A DNA stretch of 64,000 nt from Thalassovita mediterranea (lineage in GTDB: Bacteria; Pseudomonadota; Alphaproteobacteria; Caulobacterales; Hyphomonadaceae), in the NCBI GenBank assembly GCA_019448215.1, contig CP080408.1:2604001-2668000 (forward strand), written 5' to 3'. The position numbers and the translations under genes are program-made. Shown here in pieces: positions 44,901 to 53,848 of the stretch. Numbering within the stretch: the stretch's first letter is position 1; each line of letters starts with the position of its first letter. A model generated the notes under the pieces. The model saw nothing but the letters and a program-made list of their open reading frames with translations, was not told the origin of the DNA and did not search any database.

Positions 44901-45710
44901 TCAGCCTTTCTCGAGGCGTTTGACGTCGTCCCAGAGCGCGCCCTGATCGTCGAGTGACAGCTCGCTGAATATTTTTCCCTGATCGGTCGCCAGCTGCTCC
45001 ATTGCGCGAAACCGGCGTTCGAACTTGGCGTTGGACCGGCGAAGCGCAATTTCCGGATCAAGCTTGAAGCGCCGCGCGAGATTGGCCGCCACGAAGAGAA
45101 GGTCGCCGATCTCGTCCTCGATAGCATCCAGGTCGCCGCTATCGATGGCTTCCCGAACTTCGTCGCATTCCTCATCAAGCTTTAACAGGATGTCGCGCGG
45201 CTCGGTCCAGTCAAAGCCCGTGCGGGCGGCGCGTTTCTGGATCTTCTCGGCGCGCATGAGCGCTGGAAGTGCCTTGGCGACGCCAGCAAGTGCAGACGTG
45301 TCTTCAGTGACGGCGCCCTTGGCGGCCCTTTCACGCGCCTTGATGGCTTCCCACGCTTCGGTCTGCGTATCGGCGTCGCGTTCCTCGGCATCTCCGAAGA
45401 CATGGGGATGGCGCCGGACCATCTTGTCATTGACGCTCCGGGCGACGTCCTCGACGTCGAAAAGTCCGGAATCCTGAGCGATCTGACTGTGGAAAACGAC
45501 CTGCAGGAGAAGGTCGCCGAGCTCGTCTTTTAGGTCGCCGAAATCCTCACGTTCGATCGCATCGGCGACTTCATAAGCTTCCTCGATCGTGTAAGGCGCG
45601 ATGGTCTCAAAAGTCTGCTCCAGATCCCAGGGGCAACCACCATCAGGATTACGCAATTGCTGCATGATGGATTTGAGGCGTTCAAACTCGCTGTCGGAGT
45701 GTTTTGTCAT
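44901..45710 (-). CDS. mazG: Nucleoside triphosphate pyrophosphohydrolase MazG
   Basis: A 269-residue house-cleaning enzyme that hydrolyses non-canonical NTPs, with two MazG domains. The first has the full metal-site pattern EEAYEVADAIEREDFGDLKD followed by ELGDLLLQVVFH. The second repeats it as EECDEVREAIDSGDLDAIED with EIGDLLFVAANLARR. The N-terminal CPWDLEQTF is diagnostic of MazG. The gene stands alone on the minus strand. The 282 bases upstream to the MBL hydrolase gene show nothing coding. Confidence 0.95.
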   Translation of the reverse strand: MTKHSDSEFERLKSIMQQLRNPDGGCPWDLEQTFETIAPYTIEEAYEVADAIEREDFGDLKDELGDLLLQVVFHSQIAQDSGLFDVEDVARSVNDKMVRRHPHVFGDAEERDADTQTEAWEAIKARERAAKGAVTEDTSALAGVAKALPALMRAEKIQKRAARTGFDWTEPRDILLKLDEECDEVREAIDSGDLDAIEDEIGDLLFVAANLARRFKLDPEIALRRSNAKFERRFRAMEQLATDQGKIFSELSLDDQGALWDDVKRLEKG

Positions 45711-45992
45711 GAAAAGCTGGCGCTCCGGTTTGATGATTGGCGGTTCGTACGAATATCCGAGACGTTAACAGGCCCAGTTGGACCGCTCGGTTCAAAGCCC
45801 GATAGGGCGGTTTCTATATGAGACGGCGCTGCGCCGCACGCGTCAATCATAGCTGCGCGAGACGCTGTTGGCGCCAGCATGAGCGTCGTTCAACATCTCG
45901 CTTAAGGCTTAGGATAAGCTGGCCGGGGATGTGGTCGCGCCGCTCATAACAAAAATCGTATAATCAATATTATGGGAAATTGCGAGATGCGG

Positions 45993-46805
45993 TCAGAGCT
46001 CGAAATCGACGGCGAGGCCGTCATAGGCAGGCCGTACGTGCGCAGGCAGCTCATTACAGAGCGTCTGGTAATCAAGATCGATATGAAGATTTGTGAGCCA
46101 TGCTTTCTTCGGCGCGAGCTGTTCGATCCAACCGAGTGCGCGGTCCAGATGCGCGTGGCTCGGATGTTCGGTGTAGCGTAGCGCGTCGAGGATCAGATTA
46201 TCGACGCCAGCGATCGCTTCGAGGCTTTCAGGCGGAAAATCGTGCAGGTCGTTGCAGTAAGCGAGGTTCCCGATGCGAAAACCGAGGCTCATGATCCGTC
46301 CGTGCATCTGTTCAACTGGCAGGAGGGTTACCGGCCCCCCTTCTCCGTCGATACTGAATGGCTGAAGCGGAACGATATCGTCCTGGCGGTCAAGGATGGG
46401 TGGATAGCCGCCATGCCCCTCGAAACAATAGCCGAAGCGCTTCGTCAGCGTCGCAGCGGTGCGAGCATCGAGATAGGTCGGCACGCGCTTGCGCATGCGC
46501 AGTGCCAGCGCCCGGACGTCGTCAATGCCATGGGATTGGTCTGCATGGTCGTGCGTGTAGACCAGCGCGTCCAGATGACGGACCTCGGCGTCAAGCAACT
46601 GATCACGGAGTTCCGGTGATGAGTCGATCAGGATGCGTGTGCAATTGTCAGGTGTATCCAAAGGGCCTGCATCGACGAGAACGCAGCAACGTCTGCGCCT
46701 GTTGCGCGGCTCATTCGGGTCACATGCGCCCCAGTCATTCCCGACGCGTGGTACGCCGCCGGAGGAACCTGTTCCGAGGAATGTGAAGCGCCCGGTTCTG
46801 CTCAT
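45993..46805 (-). CDS. MBL-fold metallohydrolase (PhnP-like)
   Basis: A 270-residue metallo-beta-lactamase-fold hydrolase. FTFLGTGSSGGVPRVGNDW at the N-terminus and THDHADQSHGIDDVRAL are conserved. The HxHxDxxHG zinc motif is present, and further His ligands lie in YCNDLHDF and HPSHAHLDRAL. This PhnP/cyclic-phosphodiesterase branch acts on small phosphodiesters. ATGA overlap with tatD (46802-46805) makes it the last gene of the dacC-tmk-holB-tatD unit, a common arrangement in alphaproteobacteria. Confidence 0.88.
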   Translation of the reverse strand: MSRTGRFTFLGTGSSGGVPRVGNDWGACDPNEPRNRRRRCCVLVDAGPLDTPDNCTRILIDSSPELRDQLLDAEVRHLDALVYTHDHADQSHGIDDVRALALRMRKRVPTYLDARTAATLTKRFGYCFEGHGGYPPILDRQDDIVPLQPFSIDGEGGPVTLLPVEQMHGRIMSLGFRIGNLAYCNDLHDFPPESLEAIAGVDNLILDALRYTEHPSHAHLDRALGWIEQLAPKKAWLTNLHIDLDYQTLCNELPAHVRPAYDGLAVDFEL

Positions 46806-47575
46806 GTAGTCACTTTATTGAATAAAGTCAATGCATTATCTTCGCATATTGAAGTTATTTCTTCGCGCGACTTGTCGTGAAGTGCCGCCAGAGCATCGGC
46901 GACATATGGCAAATAGGCAGGCTCATTGCGCCGCCCGCGATAAGGCACAGGCGCTAGATACGGACAGTCCGTCTCAAGAATAATGCGGTCCAGCGGAATG
47001 GTGGAGATGACGGCGCGAACATCCTTCGCATTCTTGAAGGACAGAATGCCGGACACCGAAAAATATGCGCCGAGCGCCAGGCCGCGGTCCGCAAGCTCCT
47101 GGCCGCCCGTATAGCAATGAAGAAGGATACCGCACGGTCCGTTCTTATATTCATCCTCCAGAATATCTGCCGTCAGGCTGTCGGCCTCGCGCGTATGAAC
47201 CACCAGAGGCAGTCCGGTTTCGCGCGCCGCTGCGATGTGGCGCCGGAAGTTCGCGACCTGCTCGGCCTCTGCCGAATAGCCATAGTGGAAATCGAGGCCG
47301 GTCTCCCCGATGGCGACCGTGCACGGGTCCCCTGCCGCGCGGATGAGGTCTTCGACGGTGAGATCCTGAAAGTCCTTGGCGTGATGTGGGTGGACGCCTA
47401 CCGTGTTCCAGATGTCGTCATTCGCATCTGCGATAGCCTTCACGGCCGGATAATTATCGAAGCGATCGCAAATCGCGAGGAAGCGCCGGATGCCAGCTTC
47501 CCGCGCGCGCGCAAGCACCTCTTCGCGGTCCTCTTCGAACGCCTCGGCGTGCAGGTTTACATGCGTATCGAACAT
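46802..47575 (-). CDS. tatD: TatD-family metal-dependent hydrolase/DNase
   Basis: A 257-residue TIM-barrel enzyme of the YcfH/TatD family, which has 3'-5' DNase activity in characterised members. Metal ligands are visible in FDTHVNLHAE, IGETGLDFH, VVHTREAD, LLHCYTGG and LETDCPYLAP. The start lies ten bases after the holB stop, and its stop overlaps the next start. Genes of this family are very often found between holB and the MBL hydrolase, as here. Cytoplasmic; the in vivo substrate is uncertain. Confidence 0.9.
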   Translation of the reverse strand: MFDTHVNLHAEAFEEDREEVLARAREAGIRRFLAICDRFDNYPAVKAIADANDDIWNTVGVHPHHAKDFQDLTVEDLIRAAGDPCTVAIGETGLDFHYGYSAEAEQVANFRRHIAAARETGLPLVVHTREADSLTADILEDEYKNGPCGILLHCYTGGQELADRGLALGAYFSVSGILSFKNAKDVRAVISTIPLDRIILETDCPYLAPVPYRGRRNEPAYLPYVADALAALHDKSREEITSICEDNALTLFNKVTT

Positions 47576-47585
47576 GGGCTGCGAC

Positions 47586-48536
47586 TTAGACCTTCCCGGT
47601 TCCGGTTTGAAGGGTCGAGACGAGCTTTGATGCGGCCTGAACGGGTGTCATGTGCAGATTGCGCTGCGAGGCGACGATATTGTGGAGCTGGAACCAGATA
47701 TCCGACCAGGCTGGCGATGCCTCAGCCTTTTCGCTGACCCAGCTCATAAGCTCTTCTGCGAACACGCCGAAAGCGGCTTCGTCCTCTGCAGCGGCCTGTA
47801 TCGTTGTGGAGAGAACGGCGTCGGCAGGCTTTGGCAGGGCTTTCAGAAAGCTTCGTGCGGCGTGTGAGGCTGCCAGCACTTTGGGGCCGGTCAGCGCCTC
47901 TGCGCGCCCCGGCCGGCCGGCCACGAGGTCCGCGACCTGCTGCGGCGATTCAACCTCCTGCGCCTGCAAGGCCTGCAGCGTCTCCTCCTTGGAAAGACTG
48001 GTCAGCCGAAGTGACTGACAGCGTGACCGGATCGTCGCAAGCACGGGTACTGTCGCGTGAGAGATCAGGAACAGCATCGCGCGTGGCGGTGGCTCTTCCA
48101 GCGTCTTGAGCAGCGCATTGCGGCCATTGGCATTCATCTCATCAAGGGAATCGAGAATGCCGATGCGCCAGCCCCCAAGCGCAGGCTTCAGAGAAAAGAA
48201 CTGGTTGAGCTCGCGGATCTGGTCGACCGCAATGTCCTGCTTCAGCTTGCCATTGTCGCCGACCGCGCGCTGGACGTGCTTCAGGTCCGGATGTCCGGAT
48301 GAGAGCACCTTCTGCATGACGGGGTCAGATGTCGCCGCACCGGCCCTGTCATCCTCATCTGCTGGTTTGGCGCCGAGCAGCATGGCGGCCAGACGAAGCG
48401 CAAAGCGCGCCTTGCCGATGCCTGACGGCCCTTCAATGATCCAGGCGTGGTGAAGGCGCCCGCCATCCATCGCCTTCAGGAACTTGTCCTGCGCGGCCTT
48501 GTGGCCGAACAATGGGAGCGCGACCTCTCCGCTCAT
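47586..48536 (-). CDS. holB: DNA polymerase III subunit delta-prime
   Basis: A 316-residue clamp-loader subunit. The N-terminal AAA+ fold has a degenerate Walker A (GPSGIGKARFAL) and LDEMNANGRNALLKTLEEPP, the sequence typical of delta-prime with the SRC-type arginine finger later (TIRSRCQSLRL). Delta-prime keeps the clamp loader assembled but does not hydrolyse ATP in characterised species. It starts within the last codon of tmk (ATGA overlap), as is usual for bacterial tmk-holB pairs. Confidence 0.94.
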   Translation of the reverse strand: MSGEVALPLFGHKAAQDKFLKAMDGGRLHHAWIIEGPSGIGKARFALRLAAMLLGAKPADEDDRAGAATSDPVMQKVLSSGHPDLKHVQRAVGDNGKLKQDIAVDQIRELNQFFSLKPALGGWRIGILDSLDEMNANGRNALLKTLEEPPPRAMLFLISHATVPVLATIRSRCQSLRLTSLSKEETLQALQAQEVESPQQVADLVAGRPGRAEALTGPKVLAASHAARSFLKALPKPADAVLSTTIQAAAEDEAAFGVFAEELMSWVSEKAEASPAWSDIWFQLHNIVASQRNLHMTPVQAASKLVSTLQTGTGKV

Positions 48537-49156
48537 GAGGCGTCTTCAATCGCTTTGAGCGCGTCGGAGAGAACTGCGGCTTCCGGCTGCGTTGCATCGA
48601 TGACCTTGCAGCGGTCTGGATGAGCCGCGGCTAGATCAAGAAAGCCTTGCCGAACATCCTTGTGGAAATCGAGCGGCATGGCCTCGAAGACGTCTGACCC
48701 GCCGCGCGCCTTGCGCCGCGCCATCAGTTCTTCGACGGGACCGTCCAGAACGAGGGTGAGGTCAGGCTGCTGCTCGCCCACCACAAGGTCGTCCAGCATT
48801 TCGATGACGGCTGGCGCCAGACCGCCAAGCCGTTGGTAGACGCGCGTGGAGTCAGCGAACCGGTCACAGATGACGTTCTCGCCTTTTGCGAGCGCCGGTT
48901 CGATCAGCTTCTCTAGGTGATCACGTCGAGCAGCATAGACGAGCAAGGCTTCGCTCATAGCGCTCCAGCGCGTGTCGGATGGGGGCGACAGGACAAGACC
49001 GCGCAGCGTTTCCGCAAGCGGCGTGCCGCCCGGCTCCCGTGTGACGGTGACCGGCTGGCCGCTTTCAAGGAAATGCGTTTCTAGGCCTGCAATCAGCGTG
49101 GACTTACCCGTCCCTTCGCCGCCCTCAATCGTTATGAACCGCCCGCGACGGCTCAT
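48533..49156 (-). CDS. tmk: Thymidylate kinase
   Basis: A 207-residue enzyme that phosphorylates dTMP to dTDP. The P-loop is GGEGTGKST at 11-19, the dTMP-binding region is TREPGGTP, and DRFADSTRVYQ is the DRY/DRF segment. The gene overlaps the end of the dacC gene and the start of holB by four bases each, so it is translationally coupled on both sides. Confidence 0.96.
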   Translation of the reverse strand: MSRRGRFITIEGGEGTGKSTLIAGLETHFLESGQPVTVTREPGGTPLAETLRGLVLSPPSDTRWSAMSEALLVYAARRDHLEKLIEPALAKGENVICDRFADSTRVYQRLGGLAPAVIEMLDDLVVGEQQPDLTLVLDGPVEELMARRKARGGSDVFEAMPLDFHKDVRQGFLDLAAAHPDRCKVIDATQPEAAVLSDALKAIEDAS

Positions 49157-50310
49157 TGGTCAGCAGCGCCGCCCATTTTAAGGCTGAGCCCGGCAATCGC
49201 CTTACCCATGAAGCCGAGCTTCTCGACAGAAGACGTTGCGATTAGGGGCGCAGTGACTGGTTCGTCGCGGCCTTCCATGGTGATCACCAGCGTGGCGACC
49301 TGCTGGCCCTCTTCGATCGGTGCCGAGAGCGGACCATCATAGACGATTTCGGTCGACGCCTCATCGAAGGCGCGCTTGTGCCCTGCGACGCGAAGCGGCT
49401 GCTCGAGGCGGACGCCAACAGTGCTGGCCTCGCCACTCCAGACTGGAAGTTCGGCAAATGCCTCTTCCGAAGGTTCGACGGTGCGCGTGTCGAAAGCGGT
49501 GAAGGCAAGACGCATTAGGCGCTCGGACTCTTCCGCGCGGGCCTGCGAGCTTGGAAGACCGTTCAGCACCATAATCATTCTCTGGCCGTCGCGCTCAGCA
49601 GACGCGGTAAGGCCGTAGCCGGAGACTTCGAGGTGGCCGGTCTTGAGGCCGTCTGCGCCTTCCATCGAATAGAGGAGCGGGTTGCGGTTGCCTTGGGTGA
49701 TGCCATTCCAGGTCATCTCCAGCTCGGAATAGTATTTGTAGTATTCCGGGTATTTGCGGATTTCGAGGGCGGCGAGTTTTGCGAGGTCTGCTGCCGAGAT
49801 GACATGGCCGTCGGCGGGAAGGCCGCTGGCGTTCTTGAAGTTGGCTGAAGACAGACCGAGCTCATGAGCGAGGTCGGTCATCCGGTCGGCGAATGCCTCT
49901 TCAGAACCTGCGAGGCCTTCGGCCAGAACGATGCACGCGTCATTGCCCGATAGCACGATCACGCCGCGAAGGAGCTGTTCAACCGTTGGCGTTTCGCCGA
50001 TCTTGAGGCCCATGGTGGAGCCGCCCGTGGCCCAGCCACCTTCGCGCCAGGCGCGTTCGCTGACGACCAGTTCGTCGTCGAGCGAGATCTCGCCGCGCTC
50101 AATGGCGTCATAGACCACGTGCGCCGTCATGATCTTGGTCATGGAGGCCGGAATCATGGCCTCAGAGCCGCGCTTGGAGAACAGGATGTCGCCGGTCTCA
50201 TAGTCCATGATGACGGCGTATTCTGCTTCAGTGTCGATATACTGGGCAGATGCCGGCAGCGCCGCAGCTGCGAGGACAGAGAGGGCGGCAAGCAGGTTCG
50301 GGCGAAGCAT
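49153..50310 (-). CDS. dacC: D-alanyl-D-alanine carboxypeptidase (PBP5/6 family)
   Basis: A 385-residue serine DD-carboxypeptidase that trims pentapeptides. A signal peptide ends near LPASAQYI. The motifs are S56-M-T-K59 (IPASMTKIMTAHVV), S120-G-N122 (VLSGNDACI) and KTG in DGLKTGHLEVSGYG (from about residue 220). A PBP5 C-terminal beta domain and an amphipathic membrane-binding helix follow. It is the first gene of the unit leading to tmk, holB, tatD and the MBL hydrolase. Confidence 0.95.
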   Translation of the reverse strand: MLRPNLLAALSVLAAAALPASAQYIDTEAEYAVIMDYETGDILFSKRGSEAMIPASMTKIMTAHVVYDAIERGEISLDDELVVSERAWREGGWATGGSTMGLKIGETPTVEQLLRGVIVLSGNDACIVLAEGLAGSEEAFADRMTDLAHELGLSSANFKNASGLPADGHVISAADLAKLAALEIRKYPEYYKYYSELEMTWNGITQGNRNPLLYSMEGADGLKTGHLEVSGYGLTASAERDGQRMIMVLNGLPSSQARAEESERLMRLAFTAFDTRTVEPSEEAFAELPVWSGEASTVGVRLEQPLRVAGHKRAFDEASTEIVYDGPLSAPIEEGQQVATLVITMEGRDEPVTAPLIATSSVEKLGFMGKAIAGLSLKMGGAADQ

Positions 50311-50400
50311 TTTCGGGTCTCCGGGAATAGGTAACGCGGTGAAGCGATAACCTAGACCACAGACGGCGTTTTGGAACCCGGGTCAATGCAGGAGGCTGTA

Positions 50401-51351
50401 TCAGCCAGACGTGACGAAGCCGTCTCGAAAGCCGAGCTGACGCAGGCTGGCGCGGGCTCTGTCCGCCGCATCGCGCGACTGGAACGGGCCGACCATGACC
50501 CTGTGATATGTCTGGCCTCTCACATTCGCCGCCTGCAACTCGCTCGATAGTCCGCCGCCAATACGGCTAGCAACGTCACTCGCCTTGTTTCGCTCTGTGA
50601 AAGAGCCAATCTGGACGAAGAGCGAGCCAGATGCGGGGGGTGGTGAGGTTTGACGCTCGACCGGGATTTCACGGTCAAAGCTGGCTTGCAGAACCTGCGG
50701 AGCGGGCTCGGCCTCTGCGCGGGCTGGCGCTCCGGGACCGAGGTTCTCGACCATGACCTGGGCGCCAAAGGGCCTCGAAATGCCGAGTAGCTCGGCAGCG
50801 TCGGGAGACAGGGTCAAAGTCTCTTCACGCCGGGCCGATGTGCGGCTGGTAATGTGGACGACGAGTTCGGCATTGTTCTGCGGGTTACGAACATGGGCGA
50901 GGCTGTTCAACGGCAAACTCGGATGGCCGGCGACCATTCGTTCACCAGAACGGGAAAGTGCAGAGGAAATTGCGACCTCATTCATGACCGCACCGCCAAG
51001 TTCCGGTAGAGGCGTGCTCGTTGGCGAAGTCGGGCGAACTGATACGGGCGTTCGAACGCTGCCGGGGTAGGCAAATTCGATCCTGCGCCGGACCTGCGGC
51101 AAGGACCCGGACCCCGTGTTGGTGACAGGCCCGCGCCAGGTGTCCTGGACGGCTTTGGGGTTCAACCGGGGCGTTGTCGTGCCGACGCGCGCTGTCACCG
51201 GCGCTCGTCTCGACTGCTCTACAGACGTGAGACGCACGAAATCAATCGGGGCAGCTTCGCGCGGCCCTGCTTGTGCAAATACTGGAACGATGGAAGCTAA
51301 AAGTGTTGTGGCCGCAAGCGCGCGCAGACCAGTATTGGCATTCAAGACCAT
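50401..51351 (-). CDS. SPOR-domain protein with a degenerate RlpA barrel
   Basis: A 316-residue exported protein. A signal peptide ends near VPVFAQAGP; a Pro/Thr-rich linker follows. Around residues 122-200 is a region alignable with RlpA: AGHPSLPLNSLAHVRN corresponds to the family's AAHPSLPLPSLVKVTN. However, the segment that holds the catalytic aspartate is deleted. E137 and H143 remain, but the V-N-D-R-G-P-F motif is replaced by ITSRTSAR. The C-terminal 80 residues form a SPOR domain (SLFVQIGSFTERNKAS), which binds denuded glycan at division sites. It lies directly downstream of the intact rlpA and is probably a duplicated pseudoenzyme. Confidence 0.72.
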   Translation of the reverse strand: MVLNANTGLRALAATTLLASIVPVFAQAGPREAAPIDFVRLTSVEQSRRAPVTARVGTTTPRLNPKAVQDTWRGPVTNTGSGSLPQVRRRIEFAYPGSVRTPVSVRPTSPTSTPLPELGGAVMNEVAISSALSRSGERMVAGHPSLPLNSLAHVRNPQNNAELVVHITSRTSARREETLTLSPDAAELLGISRPFGAQVMVENLGPGAPARAEAEPAPQVLQASFDREIPVERQTSPPPASGSLFVQIGSFTERNKASDVASRIGGGLSSELQAANVRGQTYHRVMVGPFQSRDAADRARASLRQLGFRDGFVTSG

Positions 51352-51519
51352 GGTAACCTCGTTCTGAAGTCATGTTTTCGTGTCCGACATTCTGCCGACG
51401 CACGGACCGATTTATTCGGTCATGGATGACGCTAGCTCAACAAGGGAAAGGTCTGTTGAAGGCTAACTGAAAGTTCTGGCCTATTGCGGTAGGCTTTTGA
51501 TTACGAATTGGCCCCTGCT

Positions 51520-52599
51520 CTAGCGGCTTACGATGAAGCCCTCGCCGAGACCCAGCAATTTGAGATCCTGGCGCGCGCGCTCGCCGGCTTCGCGTGTCGA
51601 AAAGGGACCTGCAAACACGCGGAAATAGTCGGCATCGTTGATGCGCACGGCTTCGATATCGGTCTGGAAGCTCGAGGCGAGACGTTGCGAGACGTCCTGC
51701 GCATTGTTGATGCGCGTGAATGAGCCGACCTGCACGTAGAGCTGAGGGCCGCTTGCGACTGCCTGTACGACAGGTTGCTCTGGAGGCGATTGAGGCGCTT
51801 CCGGAATGGCGGCGAGATCACTCGCTACAACCGGGCGAAGATCATTCGGGCGCGGCTGATAGCTTGCGACCTGATCAGGCGCGGCGCTGACGGTCGGGGT
51901 CACTGGCGGCGTCACTGGCGCTGCGAGAGGGGCCGGATTGCCAAGTTGCGCCGGCGTTGGAGTGGACTTGCCGGGATCAGGCACGCCGAGCGACGGCTCG
52001 ACACCGCCAAGAAGCGTGTCGTCATAGAGGGTCGGGTGAGCTCCCCTGCTCTCTGGCTCTGGCCAAGTGTTCGTCTCGGTGTTCGCCGCGTACTGATTTG
52101 TGGTGTCGTATTGAACCGTCTGTTTCGCAGGTGCTGGGCCGAGATAGTCCAGCGTAACCGTTGCAACCCCCTGCTCTATCATACCCAGTGTTTCAGCTGC
52201 GCCGCGCGACAGATCGATGATGCGGCCGCCCGTGAAAGGTCCGCGATCATTGACGCGGACGACGATCTCCCGGCCATTGGACTGGTTCGTGACCTTTACG
52301 AGGCTTGGCAGCGGCAGGCTTGGATGGGCCGCTGTCAGTTGCGCAGCATCGAAGATTTCACCGCTCGCCGTTGGGCGACCATTGAACGCGCGGCCGTACC
52401 AGGATGCCTTGCCGCTTTCCTTGGCAGCCACGAATGAGGTTTTCGCATTCACCGGGCTCAGCAGCGGCGCCGAGAATTCCGGCGCCGTCCCCGGGCGCGA
52501 CGCGTCGAAATCGACGGTGTCCGCTGACGCTGGAACAGACATCAGGCACAGGGCGATGGCACTCGTGAAGTAGCGGGCTGACACAGGAATCGATGTCAC
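51520..52599 (-). CDS. rlpA: Septal lytic transglycosylase RlpA with SPOR domain
   Basis: A 359-residue exported protein. A signal peptide (ALCLMSVPASADT) is followed by the double-psi beta-barrel at residues 62-150. This contains SWYGRAFNGRPTASG, catalytic residues E81, D84 and H92, and VNDRGPFTGGRIIDLS. A Pro-rich linker leads to a C-terminal SPOR domain (QLYVQVGSFTRINNAQDVSQ). RlpA cleaves naked glycan strands at the septum. The start at 52599 gives a normal signal peptide. Its paralogue follows on the same strand; a possible operon. Confidence 0.9.
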   Translation of the reverse strand: MTSIPVSARYFTSAIALCLMSVPASADTVDFDASRPGTAPEFSAPLLSPVNAKTSFVAAKESGKASWYGRAFNGRPTASGEIFDAAQLTAAHPSLPLPSLVKVTNQSNGREIVVRVNDRGPFTGGRIIDLSRGAAETLGMIEQGVATVTLDYLGPAPAKQTVQYDTTNQYAANTETNTWPEPESRGAHPTLYDDTLLGGVEPSLGVPDPGKSTPTPAQLGNPAPLAAPVTPPVTPTVSAAPDQVASYQPRPNDLRPVVASDLAAIPEAPQSPPEQPVVQAVASGPQLYVQVGSFTRINNAQDVSQRLASSFQTDIEAVRINDADYFRVFAGPFSTREAGERARQDLKLLGLGEGFIVSR

Positions 52600-52824
52600 T
52601 CTGGGACCTCGTTTGATGCGCGGGTTGAGCTCTGGCCGAAACCTGCTTGCGCAAGCAACAGCTCTATTCGCCTCCCCAGTGGTTCAAATTACGGTGCAAA
52701 TTCCAAACAAAGGGTTTCTTTGATCGGGATCCTGAGCAGTGAGGTCGCCTCAGATTAAGGCGGAAATGAGGTTCAGCACTGCTATTGCATTTGCCTGCAT
52801 AATGTCAGAAACAGCGCCCCACGC

Positions 52825-52914
52825 GGAGGGATGGCAGAGTGGTTGAATGCACTAGTCTTGAAAACTAGCGAGCGTGCAAGCGTTCCCGGGGTTCGAATCC
52901 CCGTCCCTCCGCCA
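52825..52914 (+). tRNA. tRNA-Ser (anticodon UGA)
   Basis: A class II tRNA of 90 bases including encoded CCA. The acceptor strand GGAGGGA pairs with TCCCTCC; the anticodon stem CTAGT/ACTAG encloses CTTGAAA (anticodon TGA); the long variable arm is GCGAGCGTGCAAGCGTTCCC-like; and the T arm carries GGTTCGAATCCC. Confidence 0.97.
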
Positions 52915-52954
52915 TCACTGACTGACTGATAGCTGCCGGGCGGATACTAGGCTC

Positions 52955-53848
52955 CTAAAAATAGCCCGTCCGCTTCTGGTTTTCGAGCGACCCCTCATCG
53001 CTTACACGTCCATTGCGTTCCGACACACGGCTAGAGAACGTCTCTTTGACGACTGACGACAACTCACTTGCTTCTGACGGGACAGCCGCTGTCACTGGCC
53101 AGCAACCGAGTGAGCGGAATCTCACCTTCTCCATGCGTGATATCGACAGGCCAAGCATTCTGGCGCGATCTTCATCATCTATGACAATGAGTGTGCCTTC
53201 CTGATCGTACACCGGACGCTCTGCGGCGAAGTAAAGCGGACAGATCCGGATGTTTTTCAGAAGGATGTAGGCCCACAAATCGAATTCGGTCCAATTCGAT
53301 AGAGGGTACACCCGTAGTGTCTGACCGGATGACCGTCTCCAATTGTATTGCGACCACAGTTCGGGCCGCTGTTTTCGCGGGTCCCAGCCATGCCCGGCAT
53401 TTCGGACAGATACGATCCGCTCCTTCGCGCGGCTCGCCTCCTCGTCGCGTCGTGCGCCCCCGAATATGACGTCGTACCCGCCGGCATCGAGCGCCTGTTT
53501 GAGCGCGTCGGTGCGCATCACTGTTGTGTACATACTGCCATGATCAATCGGGTTCAGGGCTTGCGCGCGGCCTTCCTCATTATGGTGGAGGACGAGCTCA
53601 AACTGGTTCTCAGCGGCAAACTGGTTCCGGAACCAGACGACCTCTCGAAACTCCCAGGTAGAGTCGACATGCAGGAGCGGCATGGGCGGGCGCGACGGGT
53701 AGAACGCTTCCAAGGCAAGATGAGCAAGAACGGTCGAATCCTTGCCGCCCGAGAAGAGCAGTACCGGATGTTCAGCCTCAGCCACCCCATCTCGCAGGAT
53801 CAGGATCGCTTCAGCTTCAAGCCGTTCAAGGTGCGTCAGGCCGCTCAC
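52955..53848 (-). CDS. cysD: Sulfate adenylyltransferase subunit 2
   Basis: A 297-residue PP-loop protein, the catalytic small subunit of ATP sulfurylase, which activates sulfate to adenosine phosphosulfate. SGGKDSTV is the pyrophosphate loop, and GGARRDEEASRAKERI and YPLSNWTEFDLWAYI are strictly conserved with E. coli CysD, as is the C-terminal KRTGYF. The start is the GTG at 53848, which overlaps the TGA of dabA (GTGA) with AGGGGCGG upstream. The longest ORF would overlap dabA by 58 bases. The GTPase partner cysN is absent from the window, and there is no other sulfur gene nearby, so its position at the end of a dab operon is notable. Confidence 0.9.
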   Translation of the reverse strand: MSGLTHLERLEAEAILILRDGVAEAEHPVLLFSGGKDSTVLAHLALEAFYPSRPPMPLLHVDSTWEFREVVWFRNQFAAENQFELVLHHNEEGRAQALNPIDHGSMYTTVMRTDALKQALDAGGYDVIFGGARRDEEASRAKERIVSVRNAGHGWDPRKQRPELWSQYNWRRSSGQTLRVYPLSNWTEFDLWAYILLKNIRICPLYFAAERPVYDQEGTLIVIDDEDRARMLGLSISRMEKVRFRSLGCWPVTAAVPSEASELSSVVKETFSSRVSERNGRVSDEGSLENQKRTGYF

